Shown here: in pieces, positions 46,851-54,654 of the stretch | How the letters are laid out: each line of letters begins with the position of its first letter | How positions within the stretch are numbered: position 1 is the stretch's first letter | Origin: Saccharopolyspora indica | GTDB taxonomy: Bacteria > Actinomycetota > Actinomycetes > Mycobacteriales > Pseudonocardiaceae | Length of the DNA: 64,000 nucleotides | Reading direction: 5' to 3' | NCBI RefSeq assembly: GCF_027853965.1 | Contig: NZ_JAQGLB010000016.1 | Coordinates: forward strand, 1-64,000 | Program-made: the position numbers and the translations under genes | Notes under the pieces: model-generated | What the model saw: the letters and a program-made list of their open reading frames with translations, nothing else | Database searches by the model: none | Told to the model about the DNA's origin: nothing

Positions 46851-47744
46851 ATGACAACACCAGTGATCAGCGTGCAGGGCCTGCGCTGCCGCTACGGCGA
46901 GTTCGAAGCGGTCCGCGGGATCGACTTCGACGTGCAGCCCGGTGAGCTGTTCGCACTGCTCGGCACGAACGGCGCGGGCAAGACGACGACGCTGGAGACC
47001 ATCGAGGGCCACCGGGAACCCAGCGGTGGCGTCGTGCGCGTCTTCGGGCAGGACCCGCGGCAGGACCGCTCGATCCGCCGCCGCATCGGCATCATGCTGC
47101 AGGAGGGCGGCTTCGCCGGTGACCTGACGGTGCGCGAGACCGCGGAGCTGGGCAGCGCGCTGACCGCGCGGACGTCCGATGTGGACGAATCGCTCGCCGC
47201 GGTCGGGCTGGCCGGGCGGCGCGAGGTGCGCGTCCGGCAGCTCTCCGGCGGTGAGCGCCGCCGCCTGGACCTGGCGCTGGCGCTGCTCGGCGAACCGGAC
47301 CTGCTGTTCCTCGACGAGCCGACCACCGGGATGGACCCGGAATCCCGCAGCGCCACCTGGGACCTGGTGCGCGGACTGCTCGCGCGCGGCACCACCGTGC
47401 TGCTCACCACGCACTACCTGGAAGAGGCCGAACGGCTCGCGCACCGGCTGGCGATCATGCACGAGGGCCGGATCGCGGTGTCCGGGCGGCTGGTCGACGT
47501 GCTGGCCGCGCACCGGGCCCGGATCAGCTTCGACACCCACCGCGACGCGGTGCTCCCGCCGCTGGCCGGAACGGCCGAGGTGACCGGCACGCACGTCGAG
47601 ATCCGCACCCCGGACCTGCAGCGGGACCTGCACGCACTGCTCTCGTGGGCGGACGGTCACTTGGAGCTGAGCGGGCTGCGCGCGCACCACGCATCGCTGG
47701 AGGACGTCTTCAAGGGCGTCCGGGAGGAGGTACTGGTCGCATGA
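46851..47744 (+). CDS. ABC transporter ATP-binding protein (DrrA-like)
   Basis: A 297-residue ATPase: Walker A LGTNGAGKTTT, Q-loop GIMLQEGGF, signature LSGGERRRLDLA, Walker B LLFLDEPTTGMD and switch THYLEEAE. The extended C-terminal part is typical of daunorubicin-exporter-like ATPases. Its stop overlaps the permease ATG (ATGA). It probably powers export of a lipophilic compound under control of the divergent two-component system. Confidence 0.95.
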   Translation: MTTPVISVQGLRCRYGEFEAVRGIDFDVQPGELFALLGTNGAGKTTTLETIEGHREPSGGVVRVFGQDPRQDRSIRRRIGIMLQEGGFAGDLTVRETAELGSALTARTSDVDESLAAVGLAGRREVRVRQLSGGERRRLDLALALLGEPDLLFLDEPTTGMDPESRSATWDLVRGLLARGTTVLLTTHYLEEAERLAHRLAIMHEGRIAVSGRLVDVLAAHRARISFDTHRDAVLPPLAGTAEVTGTHVEIRTPDLQRDLHALLSWADGHLELSGLRAHHASLEDVFKGVREEVLVA

Positions 47745-48466
47745 CCTCGGCCGTTCTCGCCCTCGGGCGCACCGAGTGGAAGCTGCTCTCGCGCAACAAG
47801 GCCGTGCTGATCAGCGCGACGCTGCTGCCGCTGATGCTCGGGTACGTGCTGGCCAGCAACGTCCCCGCCGACGCCGGGCCGGCCGCCTGGTCCATGGTCC
47901 TGGGCATGCAGGTGCTGGCCGTGCAGGGCTTCACCATCTACTTCACCACGACCGCGACGCTGGCCAGCCGCCGCGAGGACCGCTACCTCAAGCGGCTGCG
48001 CAGCGGTGAGGTGTCCGACGCGGTGATCCTGGGCGGACTGCTGCTGCCGGTGGTCCTGCTCGGCCTGGCCCAGACGGCCGTGGTGCTGGCCATCGCGACC
48101 GCCATCGGCGCTCCGGCGCCCGCCAACCCGCTTCCGCTGGTGCTCGCGGCGCTGCTCGGGAGCGCGATGTCGCTGGTGGCGGGGGCTGCGACCAGCGGCT
48201 TCACCGCGAGCTCGGAGCAGGCGCAGATCACCACCATGCCGTGGTTCCTGGTGCTGGTCGGCGGCTCGGTCTGGGTGTCGATGAGCGGCGAGATCACGCC
48301 GCTGACCTACCTGGTGCCCAGCGGCGGCGTGATGGACCTGGTCGGCCTGGCCATGACCGGCGGAGACGTCCCCAGCGCGCTCCCGGCCACCGGCGCCCTG
48401 CTCGCCTGGACAGCACTCCTCGCGATCCTCGCCCGCACCTGGTTCCGCTGGGAACCGCGCGTGTGA
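47741..48466 (+). CDS. ABC-2 type permease
   Basis: A 241-residue membrane protein with six predicted helices, e.g. AVLISATLLPLMLGYVLAS, AVILGGLLLPVVLLGLAQT and ATGALLAWTALLAILA. The RREDRYLKRLRSGEVSD loop is typical of ABC-2 permeases. It is translationally coupled to the ATPase by a four-base overlap. Confidence 0.92.
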   Translation: MTSAVLALGRTEWKLLSRNKAVLISATLLPLMLGYVLASNVPADAGPAAWSMVLGMQVLAVQGFTIYFTTTATLASRREDRYLKRLRSGEVSDAVILGGLLLPVVLLGLAQTAVVLAIATAIGAPAPANPLPLVLAALLGSAMSLVAGAATSGFTASSEQAQITTMPWFLVLVGGSVWVSMSGEITPLTYLVPSGGVMDLVGLAMTGGDVPSALPATGALLAWTALLAILARTWFRWEPRV

Positions 48467-48473
48467 GGGTGGT

Positions 48474-48497
48474 GGTCAATTTCGTACGAAATTGACC
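48474..48497. repeat. 24-bp perfect palindrome, copy 1
   Basis: The arms GGTCAATTTCGT and ACGAAATTGACC meet without a loop. Identical 22-24-bp palindromes occur at 53441-53464 and 53480-53501. This copy lies 7 bp after the permease stop. Confidence 0.85.
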
Positions 48498-48501
48498 GCG
48501 G

Positions 48502-48536
48502 CCGGTTTCGCGAGCTCGGGGGTCTCGCGAAACCGG
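48502..48536. terminator. Terminator between permease and pmt
   Basis: A 13-bp stem CCGGTTTCGCGAG / CTCGCGAAACCGG with a 9-nt loop sits between convergent stops at 48466 and 48538. Confidence 0.7.
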
Positions 48537-48537
48537 C

Positions 48538-50112
48538 TCAGCGCCAGGAGGGCAGCCAGAGCTCGGCCTGCCAGCGCTCGGGCGTGATCGGATCACCGTT
48601 GAGGACCGGCCACAGCCAGATGAAGTTGGCCACCACCAGGCCCACGTACAGCGCCACCGCCAGCAGCCCGGTGCGGCGCCGCTCGAAGTGGTCCCGCCCG
48701 GTGCCCAGCACCTCGCCCAGCACCAGCACGATCCCCAGCACCAGGAACGGTGCCAGCGGCGTCGCGTAGAAGTAGTACATCTGCCGGTCCAGGTTGAGGA
48801 ACCACGGCAGGTAGCCCGCGCCGTAGCCGACCAGCACCGCGGCGTAGCGCCAGTCCATCCGGCTCGTCGCCCGCCAGACCGCCCAGCCCGCGACCGGCAG
48901 CGCCAGCCACCACATCGCGGGCGTGCCGATCAGCATCGTCGCCTCGACGCAGTTGGACCGCCCGCAGCCCGGCATCCCGGATTCGTAGTAGTAGAGCATC
49001 GGGCGCATGCCCATCGGCCACGCCCACGGCTTCGACTCCCACGGGTGCGGCTCCTTGGGAGTGACCAGGTGGGTGTGGAAGTCCAGCACGTTGAACTGGT
49101 AGAAGAGCAGCGACCGCAGCGGATCCGGCAGGAAGCCCAGGCCGACGTCGTCGGAGACCAGCACGGCGTGCCGGTCGGTGGCGGTCTCGCTGGCGAACCA
49201 CAGCGCCCAGGTCCCGAAGTACACCAGCAGCGGGATCGCCACCAGCGACCACAGCGCGGGCGCGGTGTCGCGCAGCAGCGCGGCCCGCCACGGGCGCGGC
49301 ACCCCGGCCGCCCGCCTGGCCAGCGCATCCCAGATCACGCTGAGCAGGCCGAACGCCATGATGTAGTAGATGCCGTTCCACTTGACGCCGCAGGCCAGCC
49401 CGAGCATCAGCCCGGCGCCGAACCGCCACCAGCGGAACCCCAGCCGCGGCCCCCACCGGCTGTCGCCCAGCCTGCCCTCGACGCAGACCTGCCACATCCG
49501 GCTGCGCACCTGGTCGCGGTCGGCCAGCAGGCAGGCGAACGCGGCCAGCAGGAACATCGCCTGGAAGATGTCGAGCATGCCGACCCGCGACTGCACGTGG
49601 CTGACGCCGTCGCAGATCAGCAGGATCCCGGCGAGCGCGCCGAGCATCGTGGAGCGGGTCATCCGGCGGGCGATGCGCACGATCAGCAGCACCATCAGCG
49701 CGCCGCTCAGCGCGGCCGTGATCCGCCAGCCCCACGGGTTGTAGCCCAGCAGCCACTCGCCGATGGCGATCAGCTGCTTGCCCACCGGCGGGTGCGCCAC
49801 CAGCTCGTAGCCGGGGTTGTCCTCGTAACCGCCGTTGCGCAGCATCTGCCACGCCTGCGGCACGTAGTGCTTCTCGTCGAAGACCGGCGTGCCCTCGTTG
49901 GTCGCGTGCCCGAGGTCCCACAGCCGCACGACGACGGCGATCAGCGTGATCGCGAGGGTGACCAGCCAGCCGCGGAGCCGGTCGGCGGGCATCGTCACGT
50001 CCAGCAGCGGGAGGGGATCGCTCTCGCCCGGCTGCCGCGCCGGTGGTGTGCGGCCGACGTGGACGAGATCGTCTGCGCTGCGGCCACCGGGAGTGGGGAC
50101 GAGGACGCTCAC
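48538..50112 (-). CDS. pmt: Dolichyl-/polyprenyl-phosphate-mannose protein O-mannosyltransferase
   Basis: A 524-residue GT39 enzyme with about 11 membrane helices. The first extracytoplasmic loop has the catalytic acidic motif in TPVFDEKHYVPQAW, and PPVGKQLIAIGEWLLG and GVKWNGIYYI are conserved PMT segments. It transfers mannose from polyprenyl phosphate to secreted proteins. It is divergent from rsmI, the arrangement known in mycobacteria. The GTG at 50112 has a TACGAT box 8 nt upstream and no ribosome-binding site, pointing to a leaderless transcript. Confidence 0.93.
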   Translation of the reverse strand: MSVLVPTPGGRSADDLVHVGRTPPARQPGESDPLPLLDVTMPADRLRGWLVTLAITLIAVVVRLWDLGHATNEGTPVFDEKHYVPQAWQMLRNGGYEDNPGYELVAHPPVGKQLIAIGEWLLGYNPWGWRITAALSGALMVLLIVRIARRMTRSTMLGALAGILLICDGVSHVQSRVGMLDIFQAMFLLAAFACLLADRDQVRSRMWQVCVEGRLGDSRWGPRLGFRWWRFGAGLMLGLACGVKWNGIYYIMAFGLLSVIWDALARRAAGVPRPWRAALLRDTAPALWSLVAIPLLVYFGTWALWFASETATDRHAVLVSDDVGLGFLPDPLRSLLFYQFNVLDFHTHLVTPKEPHPWESKPWAWPMGMRPMLYYYESGMPGCGRSNCVEATMLIGTPAMWWLALPVAGWAVWRATSRMDWRYAAVLVGYGAGYLPWFLNLDRQMYYFYATPLAPFLVLGIVLVLGEVLGTGRDHFERRRTGLLAVALYVGLVVANFIWLWPVLNGDPITPERWQAELWLPSWR

Positions 50113-50209
50113 GACCCCCGATCGTAGGAGACCGGCGGCGTTCCCGGTCCGGCGACGGTGGAAAGAGCCACGCGGGAGCGGTGGCGCCTGCGTCATTAGG
50201 CTCGCTGTC
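50113..50209. promoter_or_regulatory. Divergent leaderless promoters of pmt and rsmI
   Basis: On the minus strand TACGAT (50121-50126) lies 8 nt from the pmt GTG. On the plus strand TAGGCT (50197-50202) lies 7 nt from the rsmI ATG. Neither start has a ribosome-binding site. Confidence 0.55.
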
Positions 50210-51043
50210 ATGGACTCCGGGACGCTCCTGCTCGCCGCCACGCCGCTCGGCGACGTCCGCGACGCCTCCGCGCGGCTGATCGAGGCCCTCGGCTCGGCCG
50301 ACGTCGTCGCCGCCGAGGACACCCGGCGGGTGCGGGCGCTGGCCAGCGCGCTCGACGTCGTGCCCACGGGCAAGGTGGTCAGCTACTACGAGGGCGTCGA
50401 GACGGCGCGCGCTCCGATGCTGCTCGACGCGCTGCGCGAGGGCCGCACGGTGCTGCTGGTCACCGATGCGGGCATGCCCAGCGTGTCGGACCCCGGGTAC
50501 CGCCTGGTCACGGCGTGCGTCGCCGAGCAGCTGCCGGTGACCTGCCTGCCCGGCCCGTCCGCCGTCACCACCGCGCTGGCGGTGTCCGGGCTGCCTTCGG
50601 ACCGCTTCTGCTTCGAGGGCTTCCCGCCGCGCAAGCAGGGCGAGCGGCGCCGCTGGTTCGGCCGGCTGGCGGCGGAGGAGCGCACCTGCGTGTTCTTCGA
50701 AGCGCCGCACCGGCTCGCCGACGCGCTGGCCGATGCCGCCGAGGTGCTCGGCGGGGAGCGGCGAGCGGCGGTCTGCCGCGAGCTGACCAAGACCTACGAG
50801 GAGATCCGCCGGGGCGGCCTCGCGGAGCTGGCGGCCTGGGCCGCCGACGGCGTGCGCGGCGAGATCACCGTGGTGCTCGGCGGAGCCGAGCCGGAGGTGG
50901 CCGACCCGGCGGACCTGGTGGAGCAGGTGGAGCAGCGCGCGGCGGAGGGCGTGCGGCTGAAGGACGCGGTGGCGGAGGTCGCGGAGCTGGCGGGCGTCCG
51001 CAAGAAGGAGCTCTACGACGCCGTCCTCGCCGCCCGCCGCTGA
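50210..51043 (+). CDS. rsmI: 16S rRNA (cytidine-1402-2'-O)-methyltransferase
   Basis: A 277-residue RsmI. GTLLLAATPLGDVRDASARLIEAL, ADVVAAEDTRRVRAL, TDAGMPSVSDPGYRLV and LPGPSAVTTALAVSGLPSDRF are the conserved tetrapyrrole-methylase-fold motifs that bind SAM. It methylates C1402 of 16S rRNA. The ATG immediately follows a TAGGCT -10 box. Confidence 0.95.
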   Translation: MDSGTLLLAATPLGDVRDASARLIEALGSADVVAAEDTRRVRALASALDVVPTGKVVSYYEGVETARAPMLLDALREGRTVLLVTDAGMPSVSDPGYRLVTACVAEQLPVTCLPGPSAVTTALAVSGLPSDRFCFEGFPPRKQGERRRWFGRLAAEERTCVFFEAPHRLADALADAAEVLGGERRAAVCRELTKTYEEIRRGGLAELAAWAADGVRGEITVVLGGAEPEVADPADLVEQVEQRAAEGVRLKDAVAEVAELAGVRKKELYDAVLAARR

Positions 51044-51052
51044 TCGCGCCGT

Positions 51053-52321
51053 CTAGGCGAGCAGGGCGAGGGCCGGGGCGGCTTTGGCCAGGACTTCGCG
51101 CCACTCGTGGTCCGGGTTCGAGTCCGCCGTGATGCCACCGCCGACGCCCAGGTGGAACACGCCGTCGGCGTGCTCCAGGGTCCGGATGGCCACGTTGAGC
51201 TCCAGGCCCGCCACCGGCGAGACCATGCCGACCGCGCCGCAGTAGACGTCGCGCGGCTGCGACTCCAGCTCGGCGATGAGCTCCAGCGCGCGGACCTTCG
51301 GCGCACCGGTCACCGACGCGGGCGGGAACGTCGCGGCCAGCAGTGCTGAGTTCGGCAGCTCCGCGGGCACCTCCGCCCGCACGTCCGAGACCAGGTGCCA
51401 CACGCCCGGATGTGCCTGCACGTCCAGCAGCCGCGGCACGGTGACCCGGCCGACCTCGGCGACCCGGCCCAGGTCGTTGCGCGCCATGTCCACGATCATC
51501 ACGTTCTCCGCGACGTCCTTCGCGGACGCGCGCAGCAGCTCGGCGTTGCGGTCGTCCTGAGGTCCCCGGCGCGGCAGCGTGCCCTTGATCGGGCTGGAGC
51601 GCACCACGCGCCCGCGCCGGGTGAGGAACAGCTCCGGGGACAGCGATGCGACCGCGCCCCACGATCCGGCCACGTAGGCGGCCCGCGCCGGGCGGAACCG
51701 AGCGCTGCCCGCGGCGAACACCTCCAGCGGATCACCCCGGAACGGCACCTCGAAGCGGCTGCAGATGTTGGCCTGGAAGATCTCGCCCGCGCCGATCTCC
51801 TCGACGCAGTTCAGCACCGCCTTGGCGTGCTCGTCGCGATCCGGCCGCCGCACCGGCCCCGCGGTCCACTCCGCGGGCGGCACCTCGTCGGACGTGATCA
51901 CCTCGCCGAGCTCCGCGATCAGCTCGGGCGACTGCTCGCCGAGCGCCTCGAACCACCACTGACCGCTCGCATCGCGCCGCAGCACGTGATCGGCCCAGCC
52001 CCACGCGGCGGTCGGCAACCGCCGGGGGTGCGGGTGCCGACCGGGATCGGTGAGGCCGTAGCCGAGGTAGCCGATCCAGCCGCCGCCGACCGGCCCGCCC
52101 GGCTCGGCGCGCACCGGCGCGGTGTCGACCGTGGTGAAGGCGCGATCGGGCGGCGTGGCGTCGATCCGCACCGACGGCGCGAGCACGGCGGAGCCGCCGA
52201 ACCAGTCGCCGGTCAGCGCAGCGGGCGGTGGCAGTCCGCGCAGTCGCGCGCGCACCGCCAAGCGGCGCAGCACCTGCTCGGCGCTCGCCGTCCCGTCCAT
52301 CGACTGGGTGAAAACCGGCAC
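51053..52321 (-). CDS. pabB: Aminodeoxychorismate synthase component I-like (chorismate-binding)
   Basis: A 422-residue chorismate-utilising enzyme. The C-terminal half has the catalytic SSPIKGTLPRRG (Lys position typical of PabB/TrpE group), ENVMIVDMARNDLGRV, FPPASVTGAPKVRALELI and GVGGGITADSNPDHEW. The N-terminal half is the weaker anthranilate-synthase-I-like domain with GGWIGYLGYGL. It most likely forms 4-amino-4-deoxychorismate for folate. The GTG at 52321 is 6 nt from CATACT, again suggesting a leaderless start. Confidence 0.88.
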   Translation of the reverse strand: MPVFTQSMDGTASAEQVLRRLAVRARLRGLPPPAALTGDWFGGSAVLAPSVRIDATPPDRAFTTVDTAPVRAEPGGPVGGGWIGYLGYGLTDPGRHPHPRRLPTAAWGWADHVLRRDASGQWWFEALGEQSPELIAELGEVITSDEVPPAEWTAGPVRRPDRDEHAKAVLNCVEEIGAGEIFQANICSRFEVPFRGDPLEVFAAGSARFRPARAAYVAGSWGAVASLSPELFLTRRGRVVRSSPIKGTLPRRGPQDDRNAELLRASAKDVAENVMIVDMARNDLGRVAEVGRVTVPRLLDVQAHPGVWHLVSDVRAEVPAELPNSALLAATFPPASVTGAPKVRALELIAELESQPRDVYCGAVGMVSPVAGLELNVAIRTLEHADGVFHLGVGGGITADSNPDHEWREVLAKAAPALALLA

Positions 52322-52400
52322 GGCGCCAGTATGGCCTGCGCGCCACGCCGCCCGGCCACCGCCGACGGCCTTGTTGGCCTGCGGAAACGTCATCCCCGCG

Positions 52401-52413
52401 TACGGTGGCGGCA
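52401..52413 (+). promoter_or_regulatory. Leaderless promoter of DUF4185 gene
   Basis: TACGGT (52401-52406) is followed after 6 nt by ATG 52413, with no ribosome-binding site. Confidence 0.5.
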
Positions 52414-53435
52414 TGGTGCGCGTGGTGGGTGCGACGAGGCTCACCCGGATCACCGGTGAGGATTCCCGCAACCGCACCGCCAGCCGGTTCGGGATCACCG
52501 CGACCGATCTGGGGATCCTCTGGGACGACGGCCGAGACGGCGTGCTGGTGGCCTTCGGCGACACCTACGGCGAGGGCTGGGGCGGACGCGGCGCCGGGCC
52601 CAAGAGCGCCGACTGGCGGTTCAACGTCATAGCCCGCTCCACCAGCACCGATCTCGACGCCGGGCTGGACTTCGACTGGGTGCTGCCGCGTGAGGACGGC
52701 GCGGCGGGCCAGTTCCTGCCCGCCGATCGCTCCGCGCGCGAGCACACCGTCATCCCGACCTCCGGCATCGCCATCGGCGGCCGCAACTACCTGCACTACA
52801 TGTCCGTGCGCCGCTGGGGGATGCCCGGGGTGTGGCACACCAACTACGGCGCGCTGGCCCACTCCGACGACGGCGGCCGCACCTGGACGAAGTCCGCGAC
52901 CGCGGTCTGGCCGAACAGCGGTCAGCGCTGGTGGAGCCGGTTCCGCCGCCGCGACCCGGGCGGCCACCCGTTCCAGATGATCGGCTTCGCCGGCGTGGTG
53001 GACGGCCGCGTGCACCTCCTGGGCACCCCGAGCGGCCGGTTCGGATCGGGCCACCTGGCCCGCGTGCGCGCCGAAGACCTGCTCGAACCGGCTGCCTACG
53101 AGTACTGGACCGGCTCCTCCTGGAGCAGCGACGTGCTCGGCGCCGAGCCGGTGCTCAGCGCCCCGGTCGCGGAGCTGTCGGTGCAGTTCAACCGCCACTT
53201 CGGCCAGTGGTTCGCGGTGCACCTCGACGAGCACCGCGCGGCGATCGTCCTGCGCACGGCCCCGGAGCTGACCGGCCCGTGGACCGACGGCGAGGTCCTG
53301 GTGGCGGGCGCCCGGTACCCGGGCCTCTACGGAGGCTTCCAGCACCCGTGGTCGGCGGACGGCCCGGCGATCCACTTCACCCTCACCCAGTGGATCCCCT
53401 ACAACGTCGACCTCTTCCGAGCCGACCTCGCCTGA
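52413..53435 (+). CDS. DUF4185 domain protein (sialidase-like propeller)
   Basis: A 340-residue protein of the DUF4185 family with beta-propeller features: GILWDDGRDGVLVAFGDTYGEG, NYGALAHSDDGGRTWTKS (Asp-box-like SxDGGxTW), and a closing YGGFQHPWSADGPAIHF. These proteins resemble glycosidases of the five-bladed type, but catalytic residues are not obvious. No signal peptide is seen from this start. It is divergent from pabB. Confidence 0.83.
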   Translation: MVRVVGATRLTRITGEDSRNRTASRFGITATDLGILWDDGRDGVLVAFGDTYGEGWGGRGAGPKSADWRFNVIARSTSTDLDAGLDFDWVLPREDGAAGQFLPADRSAREHTVIPTSGIAIGGRNYLHYMSVRRWGMPGVWHTNYGALAHSDDGGRTWTKSATAVWPNSGQRWWSRFRRRDPGGHPFQMIGFAGVVDGRVHLLGTPSGRFGSGHLARVRAEDLLEPAAYEYWTGSSWSSDVLGAEPVLSAPVAELSVQFNRHFGQWFAVHLDEHRAAIVLRTAPELTGPWTDGEVLVAGARYPGLYGGFQHPWSADGPAIHFTLTQWIPYNVDLFRADLA

Positions 53436-53440
53436 GGCCT

Positions 53441-53501
53441 GGTCAATTTCGTACGAAATTGACCATCACCCGGGTGAACGTCAATTTCGTACGAAATTGA
53501 C
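53441..53501. repeat. Tandem pair of 22-24-bp perfect palindromes
   Basis: Two copies of the palindrome found at 48474 occupy 53441-53464 and 53480-53501, 15 bp apart, just after the DUF4185 stop. The spacer contains another short palindrome, CACCCGGGTG. They may act as terminators or protein-binding sites. Confidence 0.85.
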
Positions 53502-53638
53502 CAGGCGCCCATCGCGACCTGGGGTTTTGGGTTTGGTGGGGTGCTCGGTCGGGGGAATCCGGCCGGGTTCGGCGCGTCACCTTTGCGATCTCGGGCCGTT
53601 GTGGTTCGCAGGATCCCCACGACGAGGTGAGGCGGAAC

Positions 53639-54487
53639 ATGCGGATCAGAGGTGTCCTGGCCGGATTGGCGGCGCTGCTCGCGGTCACCGCGGCGGCGAG
53701 CCCAGCGACCGCCGAGCCCGCGAACGTCGAACCCGCGCCACCCGGCGTCAACGACTGGAGCTGCCAGCCCAGCGAGGAGCACCCGACGCCCGTGGTGCTG
53801 GTGCACGGCCTCGGCGGTTCGGCCCCGACGAACTGGGCGTACATGGGTCCCAAGCTGGTCAGCGAGGGCTACTGCGTGTACGCGCTGACCTACGGCCGCC
53901 CGCCGCTGGTACCGCCGGTCACCGGCGGTTTCGCGCCGATGGAGGAGAGCGCGCCCGAGCTGGCGGCGTTCGTCGACGACGTGCTGGCCGCCACCGGCGC
54001 GCCGAAGGTCGACCTGGTCGGCCACTCCGAGGGCACCGTGATGCCGCAGTACTACCTGAAGTTCCTCGGCGGCGCGGACGAGGTGCGGCGCTACGTCGCG
54101 ATCACCCCGCTCTACGACGGCACCACGCTGCAGAGCACCTCCGAGCTGCTGGACCGGCTGGCCGAGGAGATCCCGGTCGTCGGCGAGGTCCCGGACGAGC
54201 TGTGCGGCTCGTGCAGGCAGCTGTTCAAGGACTCCGACTTCATGAAGAAGCTCAACGCCGACGGCGCGGCGGTGCCCGGCATCGAGTACACGACGATCAT
54301 GACGAAGTACGACCAGCTGGTCACCCCGTACACCAGCGGCCACCTGGACGGCGCGACCAACATCGTCCTCCAGGACGTCTGCCCGGCCGACTTCTCCGAG
54401 CACGTCGCGGTGGCCTTCAACCCCAACGTCGCCCGCCTGGTCCTCAACGCGCTCGACCCGGCCAACGTCCGGCCGGTCAGCTGCTGA
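53639..54487 (+). CDS. Secreted lipase-like alpha/beta hydrolase
   Basis: A 282-residue exported hydrolase: signal peptide MRIRGVLAGLAALLAVTAAA ending ATA, oxyanion VVLVHGLGGSAPTNW, nucleophile in VGHSEGTVMPQYYLKFL, and late acidic and His residues in KYDQLVTPY and SEHVAV. The GHSEG elbow replaces the commoner GHSQG of streptomycete lipases. Cys pairs at the two ends suggest disulfides. ATG 53639 follows ACGAGGTGAGGCGGAAC. Confidence 0.88.
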   Translation: MRIRGVLAGLAALLAVTAAASPATAEPANVEPAPPGVNDWSCQPSEEHPTPVVLVHGLGGSAPTNWAYMGPKLVSEGYCVYALTYGRPPLVPPVTGGFAPMEESAPELAAFVDDVLAATGAPKVDLVGHSEGTVMPQYYLKFLGGADEVRRYVAITPLYDGTTLQSTSELLDRLAEEIPVVGEVPDELCGSCRQLFKDSDFMKKLNADGAAVPGIEYTTIMTKYDQLVTPYTSGHLDGATNIVLQDVCPADFSEHVAVAFNPNVARLVLNALDPANVRPVSC

Positions 54488-54558
54488 ACCGCCGTCCCGG
54501 GTTCGGCGGTTACGCGATTTCAATGGAAAACGGACCTCTGATTTCCATTGAAATCGCG
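54487..54558. terminator. Double hairpin downstream of lipase gene
   Basis: The first stem is AACCGCCG / CGGCGGTT (about 54487-54511). The second is a 17-bp stem at 54513-54529/54542-54558, CGCGATTTCAATGGAAA / TTTCCATTGAAATCGCG, with a 12-nt loop. The second resembles the other AT-cored palindromes of this region in design but not in sequence. Likely terminators before metG. Confidence 0.65.
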
Positions 54559-54640
54559 TCGCTCCGGGCCCGGGGGCGGGTCGTGCGGTCTGATGCCCGG
54601 CGAACCCGGAACCCGTTCGAGGTCACACGGCTGCGAACCG

Positions 54641-54654
54641 TAGTCTGGTCGGCA
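54641..54654 (+). promoter_or_regulatory. Leaderless promoter of metG
   Basis: TAGTCT (54641-54646) is followed after 7 nt by ATG 54654; no ribosome-binding site. Confidence 0.55.
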
